64,000 nucleotides of DNA from Pseudomonas sp. B21-048 (GTDB lineage Bacteria; Pseudomonadota; Gammaproteobacteria; Pseudomonadales; Pseudomonadaceae): positions 3,348,001-3,412,000 of the forward strand of contig NZ_CP087168.1 of NCBI RefSeq assembly GCF_024748615.1, written 5' to 3'. Below are positions 26,488-35,377 of the stretch, one piece after another. Below the pieces are notes generated by a model. That model did no database searches and was not told the DNA's origin. It worked only from the letters and a program-made list of their open reading frames with translations. Numbering within the stretch: position 1 is the first letter of the stretch; each line of letters opens with the position of its first letter. The position numbers were made by a program, and so were the translations under genes.

Positions 26488-26562
26488 ATGAACAACATCA
26501 TCTACATCGTCGGGGTCGTTGTGATTGTCGTGGTTATTCTGTCGTTTCTCGGATTTGCATAG
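26488..26562 (+). CDS. 24-residue membrane peptide
   Basis: A single hydrophobic helix, MNNIIYIVGVVVIVVVILSF plus LGFA, behind a good GAGAGGTGG ribosome site. Similar mini-proteins are common in Pseudomonas. The codon use and ribosome site support it being real; function unknown. Confidence 0.6.
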   Translation: MNNIIYIVGVVVIVVVILSFLGFA

Positions 26563-26645
26563 ATTCGACGTCAAAAACAACGGGGTTCGAGACGCTTTAT
26601 CCAGAGCACCTTTTCCTTTAAGCGTTTCTCTCACCCAACCATGAA

Positions 26646-26666
26646 GCCTGCCGATCATCGGCAGGC
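26646..26666 (-). terminator. Hairpin downstream of the DUF3079 gene
   Basis: GCCTGCCGA TCA TCGGCAGGC is a perfect 9-bp stem, 45 bases past the stop of the gene at 26711. It lacks a good T tract, so termination is likely but not certain. Confidence 0.5.
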
Positions 26667-26710
26667 AAGGAAGTCGCATACCCGAAGAACAGAAAGACGC
26701 GATGAAGTTT

Positions 26711-26935
26711 CTACGCGCTGTCATCCGCCGTCTTGTCTGTCGTCTTGCCTGAGATGATGGGCGCCTCAATGCCCCAGTCGCCAGACAGGTTCCAATCCTC
26801 TCCAAACAGCTCCGCCGGATGCATTGTCCGGTCGGAACCATTGCCGCATGCGAGGGATTTTGCCGAGCAATACCGGTCGCAGCCCCAACAGATCCGCTCG
26901 GGGTGCTTGGGGTTGACGGGGAAGTTCTTGGCCAT
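26711..26935 (-). CDS. DUF3079 small cysteine protein
   Basis: 74 residues, MAKNFPVNPKHPERICWGCD..., with four cysteines (CWGCDRYC and a later SLACGNGS) in the DUF3079 pattern and a conserved TMHPAELFGEDW block. The cysteines could bind zinc or a cluster. An ANR/DNR box lies 61-74 bases upstream of its start, the right place for activation under low oxygen. Function unknown. Confidence 0.8.
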   Translation of the reverse strand: MAKNFPVNPKHPERICWGCDRYCSAKSLACGNGSDRTMHPAELFGEDWNLSGDWGIEAPIISGKTTDKTADDSA

Positions 26936-26995
26936 GCCGACCTCCGATCATTGAATGGCGTTCTTGTAACCTACAGCCCTTGCGCAACACTCGCC

Positions 26996-27009
26996 TTGAT
27001 AAATATCAA
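26996..27009. promoter_or_regulatory. ANR/DNR box
   Basis: TTGATAAATATCAA is a perfect TTGAT-N4-ATCAA site. Position fits the DUF3079 gene (start 26935) better than ftrA (start 27159). Confidence 0.75.
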
Positions 27010-27084
27010 GAATCGGCATCTAACCGTGCGCCATCCCGAACACGCCTCAACATAAAGAGTCATCGATTTAATTGCTCAAAACTT

Positions 27085-27103
27085 GATAACAATCATTATT
27101 GTT
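27085..27103. promoter_or_regulatory. Fur-box-like site
   Basis: GATAACAATCATTATTGTT resembles the Fur consensus GATAATGATAATCATTATC and contains AATCATTATT. It lies 56 bases upstream of ftrA and predicts iron repression. Confidence 0.65.
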
Positions 27104-27158
27104 CGCAGCAAAGCTTCCTAGACTCGGGCTCCTACTCGTCAGTGCTCAGGAAGCTATT

Positions 27159-27689
27159 ATGCGTACCCCTTTTTCGCTATCACTCGCCCTGCTCTTGCTA
27201 TCGCCGCTGGTTCACGCCAAGGAATACCCGATCGGGGAACCACAGTCGTGTCCCGGGCTGGAAGTCGGGGCGGTGTATTTGCAGCCAATCGAAATGGCAC
27301 CTGCGGGAATGATGCGCGCCACCGCGGATTCCGACGTCCATCTGGAAGCTGACATCCGGGCCACCGCGGACAATCGGCAGGGCTTTCAGGAAGGCAGTTT
27401 CGTGCCCTACCTGAACGTCTCTTTCAACCTGAAAAAACAAGGCAGCGACCCCGAGATCAAAGGCGATTTCCACGCCATGGTGGCCAATGACGGTCCGCAC
27501 TATGGCGACAATGTGAAGCTGCTGGGTCCCGGTAAATATCAGCTGACCTTCACCGTCCTGCCGCCGGGCGGTCATGGCTCCCTCGGGCGCCACACTGATA
27601 AGGAAACCGGTGTCGCCCCCTGGTTCGAACGCTGCGAACTGCACTACGAATTCATCTACGCCGGCATCGGTAAAAAAGGCGGCTATTGA
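27159..27689 (+). CDS. ftrA: Periplasmic iron-binding protein, P19/Tpd type
   Basis: 176 residues with signal peptide MRTPFSLSLALLLLSPLVHA, then EYPIGEPQ, a P19 hallmark, and the metal ligands expected in IEMAPAGMM (Glu/Met) and the His residues of FHAMVANDGPHYGDNV. P19-type proteins bind iron or copper and feed an FTR1-type permease. It is first in a four-gene operon (ftrABCD type), with coding starts and stops touching or overlapping. A Fur-like site lies upstream. Confidence 0.88.
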   Translation: MRTPFSLSLALLLLSPLVHAKEYPIGEPQSCPGLEVGAVYLQPIEMAPAGMMRATADSDVHLEADIRATADNRQGFQEGSFVPYLNVSFNLKKQGSDPEIKGDFHAMVANDGPHYGDNVKLLGPGKYQLTFTVLPPGGHGSLGRHTDKETGVAPWFERCELHYEFIYAGIGKKGGY

Positions 27690-28022
27690 ATGAAGCGCCT
27701 GCGCATTGCCTGGCTGATCCTCGCCGGAGCCGTTGTGCCGGTGACGGCTTTTGCCCAGTTACCCAGCTTTGAACTGAGCCTGCGCGATGGCCACTTCACG
27801 CCGGCCCTGCTGGAGGTGCCGGCCGGACAGCGCTTCAAGATCATTCTGAAGAACGTCGGCCAAGGTCCGGCCGAGTTCGAGAGCACGCCGTTGCGGGTTG
27901 AAAAAGTCCTGTCGCCGGGCGTGACGACCTTCGTGGTCATTCACCCCCTGAGGCCCGGTCACTACCCCTTTTTCGACGAGTTCAATCCGCAATTGCCCGA
28001 GGGCGGCATCCTCGCGAAATAA
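27690..28022 (+). CDS. ftrB: Cupredoxin-like periplasmic protein
   Basis: 110 residues with signal peptide (ending AFA) and a cupredoxin-like domain: PAGQRFKIILKNVGQGPAEF and a C-terminal HPLRPGHYPFFDEF. In FtrABCD systems this protein is thought to oxidise Fe2+ or carry copper for ferroxidation. It begins directly after the ftrA stop. The classic Cys copper ligand is absent, so copper binding would rely on His and Glu residues. Confidence 0.8.
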   Translation: MKRLRIAWLILAGAVVPVTAFAQLPSFELSLRDGHFTPALLEVPAGQRFKIILKNVGQGPAEFESTPLRVEKVLSPGVTTFVVIHPLRPGHYPFFDEFNPQLPEGGILAK

Positions 28023-28041
28023 CTGAGCGCATGGAATTTTC

Positions 28042-28896
28042 ATGAATCAATCAATGTTCATCGTCTGGCGCGAAAGCGTTGAGGCGTTGCTGGTGATCGG
28101 TATTCTCCAGGTTTGGGCCAGCCAGCAAGGCCAACATAATCGTTTGGTCAAATTTCTCTGGGCGGGTGTGGTGCTGGGGTTGATGCTCTCGGGCCTGCTG
28201 GCGGTGTTGATTCTGTTTGCCGGCGAGGCCATGAGCGGGTCGGCCAGTGAATGGTTCCAGGCCGCACTCGCGTTGGTTGCGAGCCTGTTGATGGTGCAGA
28301 TGGTGGGCTGGATGCGCCGCCACGGCCGCAGCCTCAACCACGATTTGCGACGACATGCCGATAGCCACCTGGCTCGACAAGGTGGCGCAGGTTTATTACT
28401 GCTGGCCATGCTCGCGATCAGCCGTGAAGGCAGCGAAACGGTGGTATTTCTCTATGGCGCCGGTGCCCGGTTGCGAGGTCCGCAGCTCGGTTTGTTTGCC
28501 GTCGGCGGCGTGTTGGGGCTGGTGCTGTCGGCGCTGACCATTACGCTGCTGCACAGCAGTCGCCGATTCATTTCATGGCAACGATTTTTTGCCATCAGCG
28601 AAGTCATCTTGCTCATGCTCGGCGCGGCGTTGCTGGTCAGCGGCACCGAACGAATCGGCGGCCAACTGCTCGCCCTGGATTTGCCGGACGTGGTTTACAG
28701 CCTCGTTGGCGAAGCGCTTTGGGACAGCAGCACGTTGCTGAGCGACAGCCACGGATTGGGTGGCTTTCTTGCAGGTTTCGCCGGTTATCGGGCAAGCCCC
28801 AGTGGCCTGACCTTGTTGGTGTGGATCGGTTATTGGCTGGCCGTCGGCGGCTGGCTACGGCAACGGACTGCGGAAAAACTGCCATGCCCAACTTGA
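28042..28896 (+). CDS. ftrC: FTR1-family iron permease
   Basis: 284 residues with seven membrane helices. The two iron-binding RExxE motifs are RESVE (residue 10 onward) and REGSE in AISREGSETVVFLYG. FTR1 permeases carry iron across the inner membrane after ferroxidation. The stop overlaps the start of the next gene. Confidence 0.92.
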   Translation: MNQSMFIVWRESVEALLVIGILQVWASQQGQHNRLVKFLWAGVVLGLMLSGLLAVLILFAGEAMSGSASEWFQAALALVASLLMVQMVGWMRRHGRSLNHDLRRHADSHLARQGGAGLLLLAMLAISREGSETVVFLYGAGARLRGPQLGLFAVGGVLGLVLSALTITLLHSSRRFISWQRFFAISEVILLMLGAALLVSGTERIGGQLLALDLPDVVYSLVGEALWDSSTLLSDSHGLGGFLAGFAGYRASPSGLTLLVWIGYWLAVGGWLRQRTAEKLPCPT

Positions 28897-30263
28897 GCCG
28901 GCGCAATCAATGGCTCCAACGACTGGGTGACGGGATGCGTCGCCATGCGCCCGTCATCCGTGCGATGCAGTGGGCTGTTGTCGTGTTTTACGCGGTGCTG
29001 TTGGTGACCCCGGCGCTGTTGCCGCTGCCCGATAGCCAGGCGCGGATACTCGACAACCTGACCTTGCTCGCGCAGTTTCTATTCTGGGGAATCTGGTGGC
29101 CGTTCGTGTTGCTGTCGATGGTGTTCTTCGGCCGACTCTGGTGTGGCGTTCTGTGCCCGGAAGGTTCGCTCAGCGAATGGGCCAGCCATTACGGTAAAGG
29201 CCTGGGTGTGCCGCGCTGGATACGCTGGGGTGGCTGGCCCACATTGGCGTTCTGCCTGACGACCCTCTACGGCCAGTTGATCAGCGTCTATGACTACGCC
29301 CAGGCCGCGCTGTTGATTCTGGGCGGTTCGACCGTCGCAGCGGTCATCGTCGGGTTGTTGTTCGCCCGGGGCAAGCGGGTCTGGTGTCGTTACCTGTGCC
29401 CGGTCAGCGGCGTTTTCGCCCTGCTCGCAAGGCTCGCCCCCGTGCATTTTCAGGTCGATGAACAACGTTGGCTAGAAAACGCCGCACCGCGCCTGCCGCC
29501 GCCCAACTGCGCTCCCCTGCTCGATATCCGCCGCCTGCAAGGCGCCAGTGATTGCCACGCCTGCGGACGCTGCAGCGGACAACGCGGGGCCGTTCAACTG
29601 ATCGCCCGCTCCAGCAATCAGGAGATTCTTCACGCGACGGCACAGACGCTGTCCCCCTGGGATACGCGCTTGCTGCTGTTCGGCGTGATCGGCTTGGCCA
29701 TGGGCGCGTTTCAGTGGACGGTCAGCCCATGGTTTATCACCCTCAAACAACACCTGGCCGAGTGGCTGGTCGAATACAACCAACTCTGGGCCCTGCAGGA
29801 CAACGCTCCCTGGTGGCTGCTCACCCATTACCCGCAGCTCAACGACAGCTTCAGCTGGCTCGACGGTTTCAGCATCGTCGCTTACTTGAGTTTGAGTTCG
29901 ATCATGCTCGGCACGGCGTTGATGTTGCTTGTGCGTCTGACGGCCCGACTGGCGCAAGATCGCACTTTGTATCAGCCCTTGGCGCTGACACTCACGCCTC
30001 TGGGGGGTGCCGGACTGTTTCTCGGGCTGTCGGCCACCACCGTCAAATTACTGCGTTATGAAGGTCTGCTGCTAGAGTGGGTGCAACCCGCCAGGGCCAG
30101 TCTGTTACTGGCCGCAATGGGCTGGAGCCTGCTACTGGGCTGGAAACGGCTGAGTCGCGAAAATCTTTCCCGGGTGCGACGCGGGTCCGCCATCGCTTGC
30201 CTGCTCCTGGCCGAAGGCATGGTGGGATTTGGCTGGTGGTTGCAATTCTGGGGCTGGGCTTGA
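28884..30263 (+). CDS. ftrD: Membrane polyferredoxin (FtrD type)
   Basis: 459 residues, multi-pass, with NosR/FixG-like motifs LWCGVLCPEGSL and VWCRYLCPVSG and a CHACGRC cluster motif. It probably passes electrons between the quinone pool and the periplasmic iron-uptake proteins. The ATG at 28884 overlaps the end of the permease gene. The later half adds five or more membrane segments. Confidence 0.85.
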   Translation: MPNLSRRNQWLQRLGDGMRRHAPVIRAMQWAVVVFYAVLLVTPALLPLPDSQARILDNLTLLAQFLFWGIWWPFVLLSMVFFGRLWCGVLCPEGSLSEWASHYGKGLGVPRWIRWGGWPTLAFCLTTLYGQLISVYDYAQAALLILGGSTVAAVIVGLLFARGKRVWCRYLCPVSGVFALLARLAPVHFQVDEQRWLENAAPRLPPPNCAPLLDIRRLQGASDCHACGRCSGQRGAVQLIARSSNQEILHATAQTLSPWDTRLLLFGVIGLAMGAFQWTVSPWFITLKQHLAEWLVEYNQLWALQDNAPWWLLTHYPQLNDSFSWLDGFSIVAYLSLSSIMLGTALMLLVRLTARLAQDRTLYQPLALTLTPLGGAGLFLGLSATTVKLLRYEGLLLEWVQPARASLLLAAMGWSLLLGWKRLSRENLSRVRRGSAIACLLLAEGMVGFGWWLQFWGWA

Positions 30264-30278
30264 GTGCCCCAGCCCCCG

Positions 30279-30974
30279 TTACCCCCGCAACACAAAGGCT
30301 GGAAACAACTCGCGCATGGCCTCCCACAACTCTGGCAGCAATGCTTGAGCCGGAGCGCTCGGCAGCAGTGGATCGAACATCCGCTCGGTGCGAACCAGTT
30401 GCACAGCGAAGCGTTTGACGCCAAGCGCATTCAAGCGTTTGGCCAGCATCAGAAGACGCGCCGGCTCGAACAGATGCCAATGCACGGTAGTGCGACATTC
30501 GTAGTCGACACCACTGGCCAGCAGATGTTCGAGGCTGCGCCAATTGGCGGTTCCACTGCCCTCGACCCGGGTGATGGCCTGGCAATCCTCGGGTAACGCC
30601 TTGACATCGAAACCGACCCAATCAGCACCGGTCAATGCCTTGGCGAACGCCGCAGGCTTGATGCCAGCGCTGTGCAAGCCGATGCGAAAGCCCATGTCCC
30701 GCACTTCATCCATGGCCCCGAGCAAGCCGTCCTGCAAGGTGGGCTCACCGCCGCTGAACACCACGGCATCGAGCAGGTCCTGACGACGTTGCAGAAACGC
30801 CAACACCCGCCGCCAATCCACTTCGTCTGTGCCACGAGGCGGAATCAGCTGCGGGTTGTGACAATAACGACAACGCCAGGCGCACCCCTGGCAAAACAGC
30901 ACGCAGGCGAGCTGTCCCGGATAGTCGATAGTGGTCAGGGGCACCATGCCCCCGACCCGAAGCATTCGACTCAT
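30279..30974 (-). CDS. nrdG: Anaerobic RNR activating enzyme (radical SAM)
   Basis: 231 residues with the radical-SAM cluster motif CAWRCRYC, preceded by VPLTTIDYPGQLACVLFCQG, and a GGEPTLQ SAM-binding motif. NrdG makes the glycyl radical on class III ribonucleotide reductase. Its start overlaps the stop of the small glycyl-radical ORF, placing it third in nrdD-nrdD'-nrdG. The size and AtoB-like N-terminus resemble the NrdG2 type. Confidence 0.92.
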   Translation of the reverse strand: MSRMLRVGGMVPLTTIDYPGQLACVLFCQGCAWRCRYCHNPQLIPPRGTDEVDWRRVLAFLQRRQDLLDAVVFSGGEPTLQDGLLGAMDEVRDMGFRIGLHSAGIKPAAFAKALTGADWVGFDVKALPEDCQAITRVEGSGTANWRSLEHLLASGVDYECRTTVHWHLFEPARLLMLAKRLNALGVKRFAVQLVRTERMFDPLLPSAPAQALLPELWEAMRELFPAFVLRG

Positions 30975-31138
30975 TGGCGCCCGGCCAGTGCCGCGCTTTC
31001 GGTGAAGTGCGCCCGCTCACGGTGCTCCGACTGTTTGCCCGGATTGAACGCCGACACAGGACGGTGATAACCCATCACCCGGGTCCAGACTTCGCAGCGT
31101 TGACGTTGAGCCTGGGGCAGTGTTTGCGATGCAGTCAT
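30971..31138 (-). CDS. nrdD: Separate glycyl-radical peptide of anaerobic RNR
   Basis: 55 residues containing RCEVWTRVMGYHRPVSAFNP then GKQSEHRER. The R-V-x-G-Y motif is the glycyl-radical site, with Gly23 the probable radical carrier, and F-N-x-G-K-x-x-E follows as in NrdD C-termini. It has its own AAGGAG and ATG, 32 bases after the large gene's stop, and overlaps nrdG by four bases. The large protein ends just before the point where this domain would normally continue, so the reductase is split in two. Confidence 0.82.
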   Translation of the reverse strand: MTASQTLPQAQRQRCEVWTRVMGYHRPVSAFNPGKQSEHRERAHFTESAALAGRQ

Positions 31139-31170
31139 GGTGAAGCTCCTTGCGGTTGAGTGGATAAAAA

Positions 31171-33186
31171 TCAATGAACGGCGCCGGCTTTCTGCTCTTG
31201 CAGCAGCAGGGCCTCGTCGCATTTGGGGCAGAACTCATGTTCGCCATCGAGGTAGCCGTGCACCGGGCAGATGGAGAAGGTCGGGGTCACGGTCAGGTAC
31301 GGCAGGCGGAAGCGGCCAAGGGCTTTTCGCACCAGTTGCTTGCAGGCCTCGGTCGAGGAAATTCGCTCGGCCATGTACAGGTGCAGGACCGTGCCGCCGG
31401 TGTATTTGCATTGCAGTTCGTCTTGAAGTTCCAGCGCCTCGAAGGGGTCTTCGGTGTAACCCACGGGCAGTTGCGAGGAGTTTGTGTAATACGGCGCCTG
31501 CACACTGCCAGCCTGGAGAATGTCGGGATAGCGCTTGAGGTCTTCCTTGGCGAAGCGGTAAGTGGTGCCTTCGGCCGGTGTCGCTTCCAGGTTGTACATA
31601 TGGCCGGTTTCCTCCTGGAAACGCAGCAACGTGGCGCGTACATGATCGAGCATCTTCAGGGCAAACTGCCGGCCATGCTCGGTGTGCATGCCCTCCTCGT
31701 CGCCGCTGAAATTGCGCAGCATTTCATGCAGGCCGTTGAGGCCGATGGTGGAAAAATGGTTGCGCAAGGTGCCCAGGTAACGTTTGGTGTAAGGGTACAA
31801 ACCGGCGTCCATGTGGTGCTGAATGACCTTGCGCTTGACCTCCAGGCTCTCCATCGCCAGCTCCATCAGCGCGTCCAGGCGCTGCAACAAACCGCTGGTA
31901 TTGCCCTTGAACACATAGCCCAGCCGCGCGCAGTTGATCGTCACCACGCCGAGCGACCCAGTCTGTTCCGCCGACCCGAATAAACCGCCGCCGCGCTTGA
32001 GCAACTCGCGCACATCCAGCTGCAACCGGCAGCACATCGAACGCACCTGATTGGGCAGCAGGTCCGAATTGAGGAAGTTCTGGAAGTAAGGCAAACCGTA
32101 ACGCGCCGTCATCTCGAACAGACGATCGGCGTTTTCACTGTCCCACGGAAAATCATGGGTGATGTTGTAGGTCGGGATCGGAAAGGTGAACACTCGCCCT
32201 TTGGCATCGCCAGCCTGCATCACCTCGATGTAGGCGCGGTTGAGCAGGTCCATTTCGACCTGCAGGTCGCCATAGGCAAACGGCATTTCCTCCCCGCCGA
32301 TGACGGGTATCTGCTCACGCAAATCCTGCGGGCACACCCAGTCGAAGGTCAGGTTGGTGAACGGCGTCTGGGTGCCCCAGCGCGACGGCACATTGAGGTT
32401 GTAGATGAACTCCTGGATCGCCTGGCGCACCTCTTGATAACTCAGCTGGTCCTTGCGCACATAGGGTGCCAGGTAGGTGTCGAACGAGCTGAATGCCTGA
32501 GCACCGGCCCATTCGTTTTGCAGGGTGCCGAGGAAATTCACCATCTGCCCCAAAGCGCTGCTCAAGTGCTTCGGCGGACCGGCTTCGACACGCCCCGGCA
32601 CACCATTGAGCCCTTCGTGCAACAGAGTGCGCAGCGACCACCCGGCGCAATAACCGGCGAGCATGTCCAGGTCGTGCACATGCAAATCCGCCTCGCGGTG
32701 GGCCTGGCCGATGGCCTCGCTGTACACCTCGTCCAGCCAGTAATTGGCAGTGACTTTGCCCGACACGTTCAACACCAGCCCGCCCAGTGAGTAGCCCTGA
32801 TTGGCATTGGCCTGGACCCGCCAGTCTTCACGGTCCAGGTACTCGTTCATCGAGGTCGCCACTTCGACCATAGTCCGGCGGTCACGACGCAAACGCCCGT
32901 GCTGTTCGCGGTAGACGATGTAGGCGCGCATGGCGAAGAAGAAACCGGCGTCCATCAATACCCGTTCGACCCGATCCTGGACCTGCTCGACATGCAGCCT
33001 TGGCAGTCCGTCCAGCCGAGCGAGTACCGCCTGAAGCAAACCTTCAACTTCAACCTCGGTGTACTCCCCGGTTGCCTTGCCGGCGGCAATCAATGCCTGG
33101 CGGATCTTGTCGGCATCGAAGGCGACCAGACTGCCATCGCGCTTGTGCAAGCGGTTACATCCTACTGAGATCAGCGTGCTCTGCAT
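31171..33186 (-). CDS. nrdD: Class III anaerobic ribonucleotide reductase, catalytic part
   Basis: 671 residues: an N-terminal ATP-cone (CNRLHKRDGSLVAFDADKIR), the ten-stranded catalytic barrel with an active-site Cys in SLGVVTINCARLGY, and a C-terminal zinc-type CPVHGYLDGEHEFCPKCDEA. It reduces ribonucleotides to deoxyribonucleotides without oxygen. The chain ends 13 residues after the zinc site and carries no RVxGY glycyl-radical motif, which is in the next ORF. The start at 33186 follows GGAGG; an ANR box lies at 33273. Confidence 0.92.
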   Translation of the reverse strand: MQSTLISVGCNRLHKRDGSLVAFDADKIRQALIAAGKATGEYTEVEVEGLLQAVLARLDGLPRLHVEQVQDRVERVLMDAGFFFAMRAYIVYREQHGRLRRDRRTMVEVATSMNEYLDREDWRVQANANQGYSLGGLVLNVSGKVTANYWLDEVYSEAIGQAHREADLHVHDLDMLAGYCAGWSLRTLLHEGLNGVPGRVEAGPPKHLSSALGQMVNFLGTLQNEWAGAQAFSSFDTYLAPYVRKDQLSYQEVRQAIQEFIYNLNVPSRWGTQTPFTNLTFDWVCPQDLREQIPVIGGEEMPFAYGDLQVEMDLLNRAYIEVMQAGDAKGRVFTFPIPTYNITHDFPWDSENADRLFEMTARYGLPYFQNFLNSDLLPNQVRSMCCRLQLDVRELLKRGGGLFGSAEQTGSLGVVTINCARLGYVFKGNTSGLLQRLDALMELAMESLEVKRKVIQHHMDAGLYPYTKRYLGTLRNHFSTIGLNGLHEMLRNFSGDEEGMHTEHGRQFALKMLDHVRATLLRFQEETGHMYNLEATPAEGTTYRFAKEDLKRYPDILQAGSVQAPYYTNSSQLPVGYTEDPFEALELQDELQCKYTGGTVLHLYMAERISSTEACKQLVRKALGRFRLPYLTVTPTFSICPVHGYLDGEHEFCPKCDEALLLQEQKAGAVH

Positions 33187-33272
33187 TCGGCCTCCAGATA
33201 CTACATATAGATGTTTATAGACAAACAAACACAACATGCAGTGAAGACTACGGACAAAGCGCTGTTCTGCAA

Positions 33273-33286
33273 TTGATCGATATCAA
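33273..33286. promoter_or_regulatory. ANR/DNR box upstream of nrdD
   Basis: TTGATCGATATCAA is a perfect 14-bp site, 87 bases before the nrdD ATG. Confidence 0.85.
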
Positions 33287-33300
33287 GATTCGCCGGTGAA

Positions 33301-33322
33301 AAAAAACCGCCCGAAGGCGGTG
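33301..33322 (-). terminator. moaA terminator
   Basis: On the reverse strand ACCGCC TTCG GGCGGT is followed by eight T. It ends the nar-ppi-moaA transcript. Confidence 0.85.
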
Positions 33323-33392
33323 AAGGGAAAATCCGACAAGCTCCCTCGCCACAAGGAGTGTGTTTAGCAAACTCTTTCCTTAACGGATCAAC

Positions 33393-34385
33393 TCAACCGC
33401 CACTCATGTTCATGAAGCGCACAATCTGCACCTCCCCTTCGGGGCTGAAATCGTGGCGCAACGGCTTGCCGCGCAAGGCCTTCTGCACCGCATTGATCAC
33501 GGGTTGGTCATCCAGCGGATATCGCCGCAACAATCCTCTTAAATCCAGGGCATCGTCCTGCCCCAGACAAAGCAGCAGCTTCCCTTCAACAGTCATCCGC
33601 ACCCGATTACAGCTGCCACAGAAGTTGTGACTGTTGGGTGAAATGAAACCGATCCGGGTCTCTGGATGGCGTTCCAGGCGCACATAGCGCGCCGGTCCGC
33701 CGCTGTTCTCAGTGCTATCGAGCAGCCGATGCTGGCTGGCGATCAACGCCCGTACCTCGTCGCTTGAACAAAACGATTCGCCCCGGGAACGGCCGACATC
33801 GCCCAAGGGCATTTCTTCGATGAAGCTGATATCGATGCGCTGATCGATGGCGTATTGCACCAACGCCGGGACTTCTTCGAAGTTGCGCCCTTTCATGACC
33901 ACGCAGTTGAGTTTGATCCGCTCGAACCCCGCATCCCGCGCCGCTTCGATGCCATTGAGCACCTGATCGAGATCGCCGATGCGGGTGATTGCGCGAAATT
34001 TCTGCCCGTCCAGGCTATCGAGGCTGATGTTCATCCGCTTGACCCCCGCCTCCGCCAATGGCCGGGCCAGACGGCTCAGTTGCGAGCCGTTGCTGGTCAT
34101 CACCAGTTCGCGCAAACCGGGCAGCGCGGCGATGTTGCGGCACAGTTCGACAATGCCCGGCCGAATCAGCGGCTCGCCGCCGGTCAGGCGGATTTTGCGT
34201 ACGCCCAACCCGACGAACAGCGTTGCCAGACGTTGCAACTCTTCCAGCGTGAGCACCTGCTGACGCGGCAGGAACGTCATGTTCTTCGCCATGCAATACA
34301 CGCAGCGAAAATCACACCGATCCGTCACCGACATCCGCAGATAATCGATCTGCCGTCCAAAGCCATCCTGCATTACAGCGTTCAT
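33393..34385 (-). CDS. moaA: GTP 3',8-cyclase, molybdenum cofactor biosynthesis
   Basis: 330 residues with the N-terminal radical-SAM motif [11 protein letters not shown]-binding TGGEPL, a C-terminal second cluster (CGSCNRVRM ... LLLCLG) and the terminal Gly-Gly needed for activity. It carries out the first step of molybdopterin synthesis. It follows the parvulin gene and the nar operon, as moaA1 does in P. aeruginosa, supplying cofactor to nitrate reductase. Start at ATG 34385 behind GGGAG. Confidence 0.95.
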   Translation of the reverse strand: MNAVMQDGFGRQIDYLRMSVTDRCDFRCVYCMAKNMTFLPRQQVLTLEELQRLATLFVGLGVRKIRLTGGEPLIRPGIVELCRNIAALPGLRELVMTSNGSQLSRLARPLAEAGVKRMNISLDSLDGQKFRAITRIGDLDQVLNGIEAARDAGFERIKLNCVVMKGRNFEEVPALVQYAIDQRIDISFIEEMPLGDVGRSRGESFCSSDEVRALIASQHRLLDSTENSGGPARYVRLERHPETRIGFISPNSHNFCGSCNRVRMTVEGKLLLCLGQDDALDLRGLLRRYPLDDQPVINAVQKALRGKPLRHDFSPEGEVQIVRFMNMSGG

Positions 34386-34410
34386 CACATCTCCCGGTTT
34401 GCCTCGATGC

Positions 34411-35367
34411 TCACTGCACCAGCGGTGAGTCGGCGCCCTGCAAGTGGATGCCGCGAATATCCGCCGCACCGATCAGGGTTTGCAGGTACTGCACCAGGGC
34501 TTTTTGCCAGACGCCTTGCTGCAACTGCGTGCGGATCGCCGTCGATACCACCTCGTAGGGCAACGGCATGCCGTCGATCCGCTGATCGACGCTGACCACA
34601 TGCCAGCCGTAGCGACTTTCCAGCGGTTTACTGGCCAGCCCCGGCGCCAGAGTGAACAGCTGACGTTCCAGTTCGGGCACGGTTTGACCCTTGCTGATCT
34701 GCCCCAGAGAACCGCCTTGAGCCTTCGACGGGCAGGCCGAATATTTCACTGCCAGCTCGGCGAAACTACCGGGGAAGTCCGCCAACCGCTGCAGCAGAAT
34801 TTCCGCCTGATCACGCGCAAGGGCGCGCGCCTCGACATCGTCCGGCGCACACTCGAGGAGGATGTGCCGTACCGCCAGCAACGGCGCACTGTGGAAGCGC
34901 CCGCGATTGTTTTCGTAGTAACGAAGACTGGTTTCCTCGTCGCACTGGGGCACCTGCACTTCACGTTCGAGCAACAAGCGCGTGGCCGCTTCTTCTTCGT
35001 TTTCACCCACGCCGATCTCCAGCGACACGCCGAGTTCGGCAATGCGCTGCTGCAACAACTCGCGGATCACCAGCGCCCGGGCGGCCAGGTAGACCGCCTC
35101 CTCGCGGCTCTCGGCCGGGTGATATTGCAGCTCCTGAGCCATCGCTTCCGGGGTGATCGCCACCTCGTTGACGCTGATGATCGGCCACTCCTGTTCGCTG
35201 CTGGCGATCAGCTGAGCCGGGGCGTCATCAGCCGCCACCGGCTCAACCGGGAGTGCTTCAAACGGCGCGATATCGACAACGTCTGGCACCGAAGGCTCTG
35301 CTTTTTTTGAGGAACCACAGCCACCGCTGCCGCCGTTACCGCCGCCACATCCACATCCACCTGACAT
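34411..35367 (-). CDS. Parvulin-type peptidyl-prolyl isomerase of the nar operon
   Basis: 318 residues. The PpiC domain covers about 170-270 ([12 protein letters not shown] ... [11 protein letters not shown]). The first 18 residues are Gly/Cys-rich ([18 protein letters not shown]), a stretch that may bind metal or a cluster. There is no signal peptide, so it acts in the cytoplasm, presumably folding the nitrate reductase or helping its membrane attachment. It lies between narI and moaA, as the equivalent gene does in P. aeruginosa. Confidence 0.88.
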   Translation of the reverse strand: MSGGCGCGGGNGGSGGCGSSKKAEPSVPDVVDIAPFEALPVEPVAADDAPAQLIASSEQEWPIISVNEVAITPEAMAQELQYHPAESREEAVYLAARALVIRELLQQRIAELGVSLEIGVGENEEEAATRLLLEREVQVPQCDEETSLRYYENNRGRFHSAPLLAVRHILLECAPDDVEARALARDQAEILLQRLADFPGSFAELAVKYSACPSKAQGGSLGQISKGQTVPELERQLFTLAPGLASKPLESRYGWHVVSVDQRIDGMPLPYEVVSTAIRTQLQQGVWQKALVQYLQTLIGAADIRGIHLQGADSPLVQ

Positions 35368-35377
35368 GATTTTCTCC

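Noticed and set aside
31139..31170. Frameshift explanation for the split NrdD
   Set aside because: The large gene has a clean stop and the small ORF has its own ribosome site and ATG. A single indel would not fuse them into a normal NrdD end.
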